From: a virus
Length of the DNA stretch: 23,801 nt
Direction: 5' to 3' (one strand)
Virus record (IMG/VR): IMGVR_UViG_3300029448_000217
Location: 7,985 to 31,785 of that record
Position numbers and translations under genes: made by a program. Positions 1 through 5,552 of the stretch are shown one piece after another. A model generated the notes under the pieces. The model saw nothing but the letters and a program-made list of their open reading frames with translations. It did no database searches and had not been told where the DNA came from. How positions within the stretch are numbered: the first letter of the stretch is position 1; each line of letters begins with the position of its first letter.

Positions 1-97
1 CTGTTCTTGGTAGTAGAAGAGAGAAGAGAGACTTATATAAATAAGTACCGCCCTCTATCTAATTTACAACCAATCTGACTAAAGTAAAAGGGGGAGT

Positions 98-107
98 TTG
101 GCGCCAA
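98..107. promoter_or_regulatory. Perfect 10-bp palindrome, possible operator
   Basis: TTGGCGCCAA is a perfect palindrome and one of the few G+C-rich words in this A+T-rich intergenic DNA. It lies about 20 bases downstream of the -10 box of the leftward promoter at 130-158, in the region that would be transcribed first. A dyad there could be an operator for a dimeric repressor. Only the symmetry and position are seen; the function is inferred. Confidence 0.35.
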
Positions 108-129
108 CCAATACAATACAATCGGAACT

Positions 130-158
130 TATATATCACATACAAGAACTTATGTCAA
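130..158 (-). promoter_or_regulatory. Strong sigma70-type promoter, leftward
   Basis: On the minus strand a perfect -35 box TTGACA (158-153) is followed by a 17-base spacer and TATATA (135-130). Transcription would start near 123 and run off the left edge, so it serves genes not in this window. The -35 box overlaps the stop codon of the short reading frame at 155-205, so the promoter begins exactly where the leftward SSB operon ends. Confidence 0.7.
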
Positions 159-205
159 CCTCTTCTTTTAACGACTTTTTTAAAAAACTTTGTCAAAAGA
201 GACAT
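155..205 (-). CDS. Possible 16-residue cationic amphipathic peptide
   Basis: A short frame encodes MSLLTKFFKKVVKRRG and starts 30 bases after the stop of the SSB-like gene. A GGAG Shine-Dalgarno core within a G-run (AAGGGGGGAGAG) sits six bases before the ATG. The peptide is short, strongly basic (seven K/R, no acidic residue) and would form an amphipathic helix with L/F/V on one face. It is the last frame of the leftward operon and its stop overlaps the next promoter. No homologue is recognised. It could be a membrane-active or nucleic-acid-binding peptide, or a chance frame in an A+T-rich stretch. Confidence 0.4.
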   Translation of the reverse strand: MSLLTKFFKKVVKRRG

Positions 206-235
206 TTTACTCTCCCCCCTTATTATTTACTTACT

Positions 236-877
236 TTAGAATGGCACGTCAGAATCTAATTCATCAGCAGAAACATCTGTTCCACCTTCCCAAATCTTTA
301 CACTTGAGACTTTGAATGTAGACCTAACATCTTGCTCATTAGGAGGTAGATGCTTAGTCTGTGAAGTTACGTAAGTTTCTTTCTTTAACCTTACTAAAAC
401 TGCTTTACCAACTACATCTTCTTCTTCAATCTGAACAAGTTTCTTTACTTCTACTCCATCTACTTTATCTGATTCCAACTCGACATTAAGATTCTCTAAC
501 AATTCAAAATATCTAGAGTTTTTACCACTAGAAGAACTATCAAGAAATATAAATGTACCATTGTCTCTGTAAGTTCTATCTTTTAGATGCTCACATGATG
601 AGTATTCATGCTGACCATCGTTATCTAGTTTAGGAATAATATTACCTTGTGAATCTGTTGCATAGTTGTATCCATCCATTTCAAATAACGGTTGATTACA
701 TTCTTCTACTTCAGATGCTATCTTGTATTGCATATTAATAACAATGGAAGGACCGGCTTTTGTATTTACCTCTCTTGTATCAAGAGTTGTAATATGAGCA
801 GGGTATTCACCCTCTTCAACTGGTCTCCAAGCATTGCTTTCTTTCGGGTTATATACTGCGTCTAGTGTTTTTGGCAT
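236..877 (-). CDS. Single-stranded DNA-binding-like protein with acidic C-terminal tail
   Basis: This 213-residue protein ends in DELDSDVPF, which matches the acidic, aromatic-ended tail used by bacterial and phage SSBs (typically D-D-x-P-F) to recruit replication and repair partners. The body is rich in alternating hydrophobic/polar stretches, consistent with a beta-barrel, and is highly charged; I cannot place an OB fold by eye with certainty. It is the distal annotated member of an operon containing a Rad52-like annealing protein and a PD-(D/E)XK exonuclease, which supports a role in coating single-stranded DNA during replication and recombination. The start overlaps the preceding stop by one base (TAATG), with AAGGAT upstream. 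It may belong to a phage family that acts as SSB without close resemblance to E. coli Ssb. Confidence 0.6.
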   Translation of the reverse strand: MPKTLDAVYNPKESNAWRPVEEGEYPAHITTLDTREVNTKAGPSIVINMQYKIASEVEECNQPLFEMDGYNYATDSQGNIIPKLDNDGQHEYSSCEHLKDRTYRDNGTFIFLDSSSSGKNSRYFELLENLNVELESDKVDGVEVKKLVQIEEEDVVGKAVLVRLKKETYVTSQTKHLPPNEQDVRSTFKVSSVKIWEGGTDVSADELDSDVPF

Positions 878-1149
878 TATTTATCCTTATCTTTTTTTAG
901 TGTTGCATATTTAGTTACTAGTTTATTGTATTCTTCTACAAACTTAGTCTGCTTGTCATCAGGAGTAGTATTCTTACCACCTCTCATGTACAACATTGGA
1001 GTAACTTCTTTCTTATCTTTAGTTACAAAGATATATGTAGGAGCAGATTTACGTTTACTAATTCCACCAGATTTCTCTAATGATTTAGTAGCTGCTTCCG
1101 ACAGTATACCTTTCTTTTTTAAGGCTTCTATATTGCTTTGTTTTTGCAT
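877..1149 (-). CDS. Small lysine-rich hypothetical protein
   Basis: I do not recognise this 90-residue protein. It is very basic, with lysine-rich ends, a central YIFVTKDKKEVTPMLYMRGG segment likely to be a beta hairpin, and a C-terminal helix that looks amphipathic. It lies between the 73-residue protein and the SSB-like gene and overlaps both neighbours by one base in TAATG junctions, so its translation is coupled to theirs. The Shine-Dalgarno sequence is GAGAGGACA. Composition and location in the recombination/replication operon suggest a DNA-associated accessory protein, but that is inference from context alone. Confidence 0.75.
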   Translation of the reverse strand: MQKQSNIEALKKKGILSEAATKSLEKSGGISKRKSAPTYIFVTKDKKEVTPMLYMRGGKNTTPDDKQTKFVEEYNKLVTKYATLKKDKDK

Positions 1150-1370
1150 TATTGTCCTCTCTTTCTTTCTGTTATTGTGAATGTATGGAATGAAGGGTTT
1201 ATTGTGATTTGTCTTTGGTCTGTGCTAGTAAATACCATCATAGGTTTACCATTTAATAATTTATTACCAAGATATTTCACTCTTTGATGTTCTCTTCCAT
1301 CACTTAATCCAATTGTATATAGTTCATTTTCTTGTAACAGACTATCATTGTTTTGTTTAACTGGAATCAT
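1149..1370 (-). CDS. Small beta-rich hypothetical protein
   Basis: This 73-residue protein is predicted by eye to be mostly short beta strands (YTIGLSDG, RVKYLGNK, KPMMVFTS, QITINPSFHTFTITE), as in a small barrel such as an SH3- or LSm-like fold. No signature residue assigns a family. The phrase INPSFHTFTITE resembles the last strand of many tiny phage barrels, but I would not name one. The start overlaps the Rad52-like gene's stop by four bases (ATGA), and its own stop overlaps the next start (TAATG). An AAAGGAGAG Shine-Dalgarno precedes it. Position suggests a helper in the annealing/SSB module. Confidence 0.75.
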   Translation of the reverse strand: MIPVKQNNDSLLQENELYTIGLSDGREHQRVKYLGNKLLNGKPMMVFTSTDQRQITINPSFHTFTITERKRGQ

Positions 1371-1984
1371 TTACTCTCCTTTTGCTCTTTTACTTCTCTC
1401 TCTAGTTTAGCGAATGATGCTTTGTAATTCGCAGTATTGATAGTATCATCTTCTATTAGCTCTTTGATTTGCTCTAGTTTCTCTTCATTTATCTCTGAAG
1501 CAAGAACTAGTATATCACTTTTCTCTAAATCAGATAATTCTAAATCATCTACTTGATTACGATAAACATCATCTGCAATGTTCATATACATATTAAATGC
1601 TTTCTTAATCGCATCTGTATTAGCTGCTTTAACATCATTACCAATATCAACAAAGTCATTTGTACCTCGTTGCTTTTGTATACGATGAGATGCTGTTACA
1701 TCGCATTCTCTCCAGATACCTTCGTCATAAAACTTTAGTCTACCATGTACAACATATGCTTCACTACCTAAGACTTCTGTGTTTACAACTTTCCAACTCC
1801 AACCTGGAAATTCTTTATCTGCAATCTCTCTCATATAAGAATACTCTACATATTCCATACCCATTTTCTTTTTAATAAATGGTTTAGGAGTTTTAATATT
1901 AGATACATTCTTGTGCTTATCAGTTATTGCTTTTCTTACAAGTTCAATACTTTCTAAGTTTTCTATTTGTATTATATCGCTCAT
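1367..1984 (-). CDS. Rad52-family single-strand annealing protein
   Basis: The 205-residue protein matches the Rad52/Rad22 pattern. A conserved GMEYVEYSYMREIAD segment (42-56) leads to FPGWSWKV (59-66), a strand GSEAYVVHGRLKFY (73-86), and then the hallmark helix DIGNDVKAANTDAIKKAFN (113-131), equivalent to the A-x-T-D-x-L-K-R-A-L helix of Rad52. The C-terminal part (about 145-205) is acidic then basic and probably helical. Family members form rings that anneal complementary single strands. The upstream neighbour is a PD-(D/E)XK exonuclease, and an SSB-like protein follows two genes later, as expected of a phage recombination pair. AAAGGAAC precedes the ATG. A RecT- or Erf-type protein is less likely because of the Rad52 helix. 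Confidence 0.75.
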   Translation of the reverse strand: MSDIIQIENLESIELVRKAITDKHKNVSNIKTPKPFIKKKMGMEYVEYSYMREIADKEFPGWSWKVVNTEVLGSEAYVVHGRLKFYDEGIWRECDVTASHRIQKQRGTNDFVDIGNDVKAANTDAIKKAFNMYMNIADDVYRNQVDDLELSDLEKSDILVLASEINEEKLEQIKELIEDDTINTANYKASFAKLEREVKEQKESK

Positions 1985-1994
1985 TTTTGTTCCT

Positions 1995-2753
1995 TTATTT
2001 TAGTTTACTTGGACATATTGTTTTATAGTTACAATACTTACATTCCCAATCTTCATATGGCACACCAAATTGCCAACCGGGTCTTAATTTTTCTTCAAAC
2101 AATCCATTCTTCATAGTAGACGCTAATGATTTAAGTTCATCCCAATAGTCTGTTGCCTTATCAATCCATTCATCTGCATATACTTTTACTTCTCTAATCA
2201 TGCTAGTATTCTTATTATAAAATATTAAAAACATATTTAGTTCTTTTACATCTAACTCTTCTTTGATTGCCATACCATATGTTGCTAATTGCATACGATA
2301 CTTATCAAACTCAAATGTAGGTTGTCTGTTTTTCTTTATACCAAACATAGTAGACCACTTATAAGCAGCTGTTGTTTTGAGGTCGTAAAGATTGAAAACT
2401 TTATCTTCTTCTATATATTCACCAATATCAAGTGTTCCTGTTATATTATATTTATCAAGATTTACTTTCTTTTCTGAAAATATAGATATTTTTTTATTTG
2501 TTATATCTTTTGCATTTTCTTCTAAATGATGTGTTATTGCATCTTCAAAATCTTTATGAACAACTGTACCAAGTCTTAATATTTTATATGAATTATCATC
2601 CATATCATCTTGTGGATAATCTTCAAGTCTATACATTTGTTTACGATAACAACTACCTGCTGATGATGCATGAAACTTACCATCATTCCTTGCTTCAGCA
2701 TTTTCTGCATTTTTATACTTTAAAAAGTTTAAATATATATCATGTATATTCAT
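1995..2753 (-). CDS. Cas4/RecB-like PD-(D/E)XK exonuclease with four-cysteine cluster
   Basis: With the start at 2753 the protein has 252 residues. An AAAGGAGAG Shine-Dalgarno sits a few bases before this ATG, whereas an upstream in-frame ATG at 2780 has none. The nuclease motifs are in order: GTVVHKDFE (H66), GTLDIG (D109), YDLKTT (D124, K126) and QLATY (Q155, Y159). A cysteine in SAGSCYRK (C35) and three at the end in WECKYCNYKTIC (C238, C241, C247) give the arrangement that holds an Fe-S cluster in Cas4 and AddB-type nucleases. It would resect DNA ends so that the Rad52-like protein encoded next can load. No CRISPR array or other cas gene is present, so a phage recombination role is more likely than adaptation. 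Confidence 0.85.
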   Translation of the reverse strand: MNIHDIYLNFLKYKNAENAEARNDGKFHASSAGSCYRKQMYRLEDYPQDDMDDNSYKILRLGTVVHKDFEDAITHHLEENAKDITNKKISIFSEKKVNLDKYNITGTLDIGEYIEEDKVFNLYDLKTTAAYKWSTMFGIKKNRQPTFEFDKYRMQLATYGMAIKEELDVKELNMFLIFYNKNTSMIREVKVYADEWIDKATDYWDELKSLASTMKNGLFEEKLRPGWQFGVPYEDWECKYCNYKTICPSKLK

Positions 2754-2808
2754 ACTCTCTCCTTTATCTAAATTTAACAATATCTTAAGTTACATACAAC
2801 AGAATAAT

Positions 2809-2849
2809 GTAGAACAGAGGCCCGAAGGAATAGAAAACCCCTGCTCTAC
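2809..2849 (-). ncRNA. Intergenic hairpin with G-U pairs and UUCG loop in the leftward mRNA
   Basis: In leftward RNA the arms at 2849-2838 and 2820-2809 form a 12-pair stem, GUAGAGCAGGGG with CCUCUGUUCUAC, including two G-U pairs. On the plus strand those positions become A-C mismatches, so the fold is strand-specific. The 17-base interior contains CCUUCGGG, which can close a UUCG tetraloop. It sits between the zinc-ribbon gene and the exonuclease. No U-tract follows, so it is not a standard terminator. It could be an RNase processing or mRNA-stability element, or a translational regulator. Confidence 0.6.
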
Positions 2850-2856
2850 TACGGCG

Positions 2857-3045
2857 TTAGCCAATATTTACTGTGACTGTACCATACCTATCACCAAATA
2901 ACTTAGAACATATTCTACAATTTTTATGAGTCACTTCTCTTTTATCACCATCAGCTACTCTTTCAGTATATATGTTTCTATAAGTTTCTTCTTTATGCTC
3001 CATGTATTTTTGTTCACATAGACCACAAAAGTATATCGTACTCAT
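2857..3045 (-). CDS. Small zinc-ribbon protein
   Basis: Starting at 3045 gives 62 residues and an ATGA overlap with the preceding gene, better than the in-frame ATG at 3063. Two cysteine pairs, CGLC near the N-terminus and CRIC about 35 residues later, are typical of a treble-clef or ribbon zinc site. The spacer is rich in E, K and Y (KYMEHKEETYRNIY), and H44 in THKNCRIC may help metal binding. No enzyme motif is present. Such tiny phage zinc proteins usually bind nucleic acid or host proteins. The function is not known. Confidence 0.7.
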   Translation of the reverse strand: MSTIYFCGLCEQKYMEHKEETYRNIYTERVADGDKREVTHKNCRICSKLFGDRYGTVTVNIG

Positions 3046-3383
3046 GAAGCTGCTAATCCCCAAAAGAAAAATGCTTTTATGTTACGTTTACCTTTGTAAC
3101 CTTCTTTCTCTTTTATTGCTTTTAATACTGCTCCTTTTATCTCAATACAATTCCATGCACTAAACTTTGTACCATCCATTGTTTTATCTACAAACTTCCA
3201 AAACTTCTTAGTACCATATCTAGGATGTTCTGTTATCATTTTAAAACCTCCAGATGTAGATATTGTACCATTGTAACCATCATGTCCATATTCATACTCT
3301 GCTTCTTCTACTAATTCATTATATGCTTCTTCTGCATTTTTGTATCTACCTAATGCAAAGTCTGTTCTATCAAATGCTCCCAT
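3042..3383 (-). CDS. Conserved-looking hypothetical phage protein
   Basis: The 113-residue protein has an acidic helical N-terminal part (residues 14-33, AEEAYNELVEEAEYEYG), a central YNGTISTSGGFKMI segment, and a basic C-terminal half ending in KAFFFWGLAAS. Small proteins with a YNGTIST-type motif recur in phage genomes, as far as I remember, but I know no function. AAGGAG lies seven bases before the ATG. The gene overlaps its upstream neighbour by 14 bases and its downstream neighbour by four. The aromatic C-terminal segment is too short and too close to the end to be a convincing membrane span. Confidence 0.75.
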   Translation of the reverse strand: MGAFDRTDFALGRYKNAEEAYNELVEEAEYEYGHDGYNGTISTSGGFKMITEHPRYGTKKFWKFVDKTMDGTKFSAWNCIEIKGAVLKAIKEKEGYKGKRNIKAFFFWGLAAS

Positions 3384-3540
3384 TATCTAACTCCTTATCT
3401 AATTTATGTACATCATACTGAAGACCATCAACAATTTTTTCAATATCATTACATATATCTGTTATTGCTTTGTATCTATTATCTAGTTCTTCTGCTTGAC
3501 TTTTAAGTTTATCAAGTAAGTCTTCTATTTGTATTTCCAT
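3370..3540 (-). CDS. Short coiled-coil hypothetical protein
   Basis: A 56-residue frame from ATG at 3540 to TGA at 3370 is preceded by TAAGGAGAAATA, an excellent Shine-Dalgarno that contains the stop codon of the gene before it. The protein is nearly all helix, with heptad-like leucine/isoleucine spacing (IEDLLDKLKSQAEELDNRY, then ICNDIEKIVDGL), so it probably forms a coiled-coil dimer. Its last 14 bases overlap the start of the 113-residue gene. The tight packing and ribosome site argue it is real. No function can be assigned. Confidence 0.75.
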   Translation of the reverse strand: MEIQIEDLLDKLKSQAEELDNRYKAITDICNDIEKIVDGLQYDVHKLDKELDNGSI

Positions 3541-3549
3541 TATTTCTCC

Positions 3550-3717
3550 TTATGAATATTTAATATCTAGTTTATTATAATTTCTTATACATTGATACCA
3601 TTTGTTTTTATCTAGTGTAGACATTGCTCTTGCTTGTGGACTAAGCATATTATACTTACCCTCTGCTTGTATCTTCTTGTACTCTTCAAACTCTTCTTTT
3701 GTTACTTCGTATGACAT
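3550..3717 (-). CDS. Short hypothetical protein
   Basis: This 55-residue frame begins in a TAATG overlap with the stop of the 78-residue gene and ends where the Shine-Dalgarno of the 56-residue gene begins. The protein starts with a charged helix (TKEEFEEYKKIQAEGKYNML), then SPQARAMSTLDKNKWYQCI, and ends DIKYS. The phrase GKYNMLSPQARAMS looks like a conserved turn-plus-helix of small phage proteins, but I cannot name a family. It has no upstream Shine-Dalgarno other than purines inside the previous gene (GAGGAAGAG), consistent with coupled translation. Confidence 0.7.
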   Translation of the reverse strand: MSYEVTKEEFEEYKKIQAEGKYNMLSPQARAMSTLDKNKWYQCIRNYNKLDIKYS

Positions 3718-3953
3718 TACTCTTCCTCCTCGTTATTTATTCTTCTATTAATATAATTTTGTGCATAAGTAGTAACTGCTACTACTTCTTCTTCAGCAAG
3801 ACCTATCTCTTTTGACAATCTCATCATCATTACAGAGAATACAATTTTATCAGGCTTTGCTTTATCCTCATTAAATCCATGTGCTGCAAGTAGCTGCAAA
3901 CTTACAAATGCAGTCATGTCTCCAAGTATTTTACATATTTTATCTTTGTTCAT
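3717..3953 (-). CDS. Small helical hypothetical protein
   Basis: The 78-residue protein appears all-helical: residues 3-24 (KDKICKILGDMTAFVSLQLLAA), 33-50 (PDKIVFSVMMMRLSKEIGL) and 53-70. It ends in an acidic EEEE cluster. The methionine-rich middle is amphipathic rather than a membrane span. It is second in the leftward operon, nine bases after the winged-helix gene, with TTAGGAGACATA as its ribosome site, and overlaps the next gene by one base. No domain is recognised. Confidence 0.75.
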   Translation of the reverse strand: MNKDKICKILGDMTAFVSLQLLAAHGFNEDKAKPDKIVFSVMMMRLSKEIGLAEEEVVAVTTYAQNYINRRINNEEEE

Positions 3954-3961
3954 TATGTCTC

Positions 3962-4258
3962 CTAACTATTATTGTTCATGAATTGCAAAGCATGAAGTCT
4001 CCAGATATACTCTGGCTTACCATAAATACCTTTTCTTTTATCAGGTGTTTTCTCTAGATGTCCTTCCTTAGTCAAATCTGTTATAGACCTACGAACAGAT
4101 GTAATCAATGTACCAACAGGCAATGCTAACATTACTTGTGATGGTGATGCTGACTTATTCTTTTTGAAATAATCAAGTATTTTTTGTTGTTGTGATTTTG
4201 CTTTCTGATGTGATTCTTTTAAATCTTTACCAGTTTCATTAGTTGTGTTATAATACAT
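3962..4258 (-). CDS. Winged-helix DNA-binding protein, first gene of the leftward operon
   Basis: The 98-residue protein has a basic, glutamine-rich N-terminus, then a compact winged-helix pattern: helix QQQKILDYFKKN (24-35), SASPSQVMLAL (36-46), recognition helix TLITSVRRSITDLTKEG (49-65), and a wing HLEKTPDKRKGIYGKPEYIW (66-85). This is the layout of phage proteins that sense or regulate via an HTH and a beta wing. As the promoter-proximal gene of the early operon, it may regulate its own promoter about 95 bases upstream; that is inference. AAAGGAGAGATA precedes the ATG. Confidence 0.75.
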   Translation of the reverse strand: MYYNTTNETGKDLKESHQKAKSQQQKILDYFKKNKSASPSQVMLALPVGTLITSVRRSITDLTKEGHLEKTPDKRKGIYGKPEYIWRLHALQFMNNNS

Positions 4259-4287
4259 TATCTCTCCTTTATTGTTATTTAAAATTT

Positions 4288-4349
4288 ATGGGGTGAATAT
4301 GTGAATCGCGGAATCCAACAAAACATGACGTTGTTTTTATCCACCCCAT
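4288..4349 (-). promoter_or_regulatory. Structured 5' leader of the leftward operon
   Basis: Arms at 4349-4342 (ATGGGGTG) and 4295-4288 (CACCCCAT) are perfectly complementary over eight bases and enclose a second hairpin with arms at 4337-4332 and 4325-4320 (AAAACA/TGTTTT). The predicted start of transcription lies inside the outer 5' arm, so the mRNA would begin in the stem, and the 3' arm ends 18 bases before the AAAGGAG ribosome site. Such a fold may protect the 5' end or regulate initiation. The pairing is seen; the role is inferred. Confidence 0.6.
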
Positions 4350-4351
4350 TT

Positions 4352-4381
4352 TGTATACCATATGCTCTGTTTAGGTGTCAA
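4352..4381 (-). promoter_or_regulatory. Early leftward promoter
   Basis: On the minus strand TTGACA (4381-4376) is followed by an 18-base spacer and TATACA (4357-4352), with TGG directly before the -10 box giving an extended -10. Predicted initiation is near 4345, about 90 bases before the winged-helix gene. A host sigma70-type RNA polymerase should recognise it, as expected for a phage early promoter. It is the best promoter match in the window together with the one at 130-158. Confidence 0.7.
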
Positions 4382-4386
4382 GGTAC

Positions 4387-4454
4387 AGAGCAAACCCTGT
4401 TAGAGTAACAATACGTAGGGCGAATCTTCATTACGGCTACAACCTACTTGCTCT
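4387..4454. other. Three-helix structured element beside the early promoter
   Basis: A closing helix pairs 4387-4393 (AGAGCAA) with 4448-4454 (TTGCTCT). Inside are a hairpin 4398-4402/4406-4410 (TGTTA/TAACA with a GAG loop) and a helix 4415-4419/4443-4447 (GTAGG/CCTAC) stacked directly on the closing stem. CCCT at 4395-4398 could alternatively pair with AGGG at 4417-4420. The geometry is not that of a tRNA. All pairs are Watson-Crick, so strand is not decided. It ends five bases from the -35 box, so it may be an RNA from either strand or a DNA binding site. Confidence 0.45.
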
Positions 4455-4717
4455 CTGGTTAAATATTAAGGGGCCTCTTACTATCCATTATCATTTACAC
4501 TGCCGTAAAAAATAATAATTTCATATTTCAGTCAACCCCTCAATAAATCTTCCCCCCTAAGACCTCATGTCTTAAAATAACAACCCAGTTATTAAATTTA
4601 TTACCGACGCGTCTTTACAAGTAACAAATTGGGGGGCAATGAAATGACAGTTTTCGTTTGAAAGTGTATCACTGCCAAAAACACTTGCGTTAATTTCTTG
4701 GTGGCCTCCCCAATAGA

Positions 4718-4990
4718 TTAACTTGAATAGTGCATCTTGTATCCTGTAAGAAATCCTGTATCTTCATCTTCCCAATTTACTATACTAAACGTAACAGCAC
4801 AATTATCTTGAACGTAGATTATATCATCCCATTCAATATTGTTCCAATATCCATGTTGCAGGATTCTACCATCAGAACAATTTTTAAAGCGCAAGTCCTT
4901 ACGTCTATATCCTTTTATACCAAGCAATAACATTACCTTATGCTCGATAGGATGTGCTGGAGTATCAAACTCTAGATTGTGTGATTCCAT
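4718..4990 (-). CDS. Hypothetical protein
   Basis: I do not recognise this 90-residue protein. A hydrophobic segment EHKVMLLLGIKGY sits at residues 16-28, followed by a basic patch (YRRKDLRFKNC) and a C-terminal half of likely strands (DDIIYVQDNCAVTFSIVNW) ending in GFLTGYKMHYSS. It reads as a small soluble alpha/beta protein. AAAGGAGTAAAC precedes the ATG, and the gene overlaps the end of the 50-residue gene upstream by 26 bases. No terminator is seen after it; the hairpin near 4660-4685 lacks a U-tract. Confidence 0.7.
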   Translation of the reverse strand: MESHNLEFDTPAHPIEHKVMLLLGIKGYRRKDLRFKNCSDGRILQHGYWNNIEWDDIIYVQDNCAVTFSIVNWEDEDTGFLTGYKMHYSS

Positions 4991-5117
4991 GTTTACTCCT
5001 TTTGTGCATTATCTTTATCTTGCCACTAGTTATAAATATAACTGTGTTTCTATTATGCATATCGACACCAACTATCTTATCAGGTATCATTGTTTCAAAG
5101 TCTTTTATTGTGAACAT
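4965..5117 (-). CDS. Short hypothetical protein with strong ribosome site
   Basis: A 50-residue frame starts at 5117, six bases after a perfect AGGAGG. The product begins MFTIKDFETMIPDKIVGVDMHNRNT, continues with VIFITSGKIKIM and ends basic. The pattern looks like a beta-strand-rich miniature protein. It overlaps the start of the 90-residue gene by 26 bases, so the two are probably co-translated. The Shine-Dalgarno is the main evidence that the gene is real; no family is recognised. Confidence 0.65.
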   Translation of the reverse strand: MFTIKDFETMIPDKIVGVDMHNRNTVIFITSGKIKIMHKRSKHGITQSRV

Positions 5118-5369
5118 TAGTTCCTCCTATTATTATGTGGTTTATTGTGAAATTTATGCAAAAGCTTGTGCTAACACCTAGCATTCATTTATCAAAATAT
5201 GCGCAATCTAACGTTGGTTAGAGTATTATTTTCTGTTGTGATATAGGCAAGATTTAACGAGTTCCTAGTTACTCACACTTTATAGGCTTTAGGTTATGAC
5301 CTATGTTACTTTTGCAATATAAAAAATTTTTAGAGTTTAACCTATACTACTCTAAAGGTTTTGATGTTG
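5118..5369. other. Non-coding region with several inverted repeats
   Basis: No gene of useful length is seen. Beside the terminator at 5321-5356 the stretch has CTAACGTTGGTTAG at 5208-5221 (five-base arms) and TAGGTTATGACCTA at 5290-5303. The latter competes with an alternative pairing of ATAGG (5282-5286) and CCTAT (5300-5304). I could not find a convincing promoter for the 50- and 90-residue genes here, although one is expected because a terminator lies upstream of them. Confidence 0.5.
5321..5356 (-). terminator. Intrinsic terminator after the 60-residue gene
   Basis: In leftward RNA the arms at 5356-5349 (TTTAGAGT) and 5336-5329 (ACTCTAAA) form a perfect eight-pair stem with a 12-base loop, followed by AATTTTTT. 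The hairpin begins 14 bases after the stop codon at 5370. It should stop leftward transcription before 5321. The A-run on the other side could give weaker function on the plus strand. Confidence 0.75.
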
Positions 5370-5552
5370 CTATGGAATCATGACAAGAGCCTGATGTTTA
5401 TCAAGCCATTTTATCATGTATCTACACCAAGAACTAAATGAAATCCTTTCAGACATATCACCGTTCTCAATGAACCAAAAATCATCATTACTACTACAAG
5501 CAGTAAGATAATTTCCATCCACATCAACATAAGTCATCTCATGTAATTCCAT
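5370..5552 (-). CDS. Short acidic hypothetical protein
   Basis: The 60-residue protein MELHEMTYVDVDGNYL... has alternating strands, a DVDGNY turn, a tryptophan-rich centre (DDFWFIENGDMSERISFSSWC) and a C-terminal helix RYMIKWLDKHQALV. It looks like a small alpha/beta fold. AAGGAGG lies upstream of the ATG. A dedicated intrinsic terminator follows and non-coding DNA lies on both sides, so it appears to be transcribed alone. Single-gene units of this kind in phage early regions often encode host-takeover factors, but nothing in the sequence identifies a target. Confidence 0.65.
   Translation of the reverse strand: MELHEMTYVDVDGNYLTACSSNDDFWFIENGDMSERISFSSWCRYMIKWLDKHQALVMIP

Larger units (their letters stand above)
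4259..4717. other. 459-bp non-coding control region
   Basis: No credible gene is seen here on either strand. It holds the leftward promoter (4352-4381), its structured leader (4288-4349) and the three-helix element (4387-4454). Further up are a short hairpin with arms TAAGAC/GTCTTA around 4558-4574, an A+T-rich patch near 4588-4602, runs of six C (around 4552) and six G (around 4632), and a hairpin with six-base arms AAGTGT/ACACTT around 4660-4685. The mix of dyads, homopolymer runs and A+T-rich tracts next to the early promoter would also suit a replication origin, but no known origin motif is recognised. Confidence 0.6.

Noticed and set aside
926-1180. Plus-strand open frame opposite the 90-residue gene
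   Set aside because: It is antisense to a gene with coupled start/stop overlaps and ribosome site, and has no such signals itself.
1995-2753. CRISPR-Cas locus suggested by the Cas4-like nuclease
   Set aside because: No repeat-spacer array and no other cas gene is seen; the neighbours are recombination genes.
2754-2780. Upstream ATG at 2780 as start of the exonuclease
   Set aside because: It has no Shine-Dalgarno, while AAAGGAG lies correctly before the ATG at 2753.
4387-4454. tRNA-like outline (seven-pair closing stem, inner hairpins)
   Set aside because: There is no seven-base T-loop with TTC, no proper anticodon arm and no D-arm on either strand; the inner hairpin has a three-base loop.
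4530-4560. Second TTGACT on the minus strand in the control region
   Set aside because: No acceptable -10 box at 16-18 bases; only a T-run is found there.
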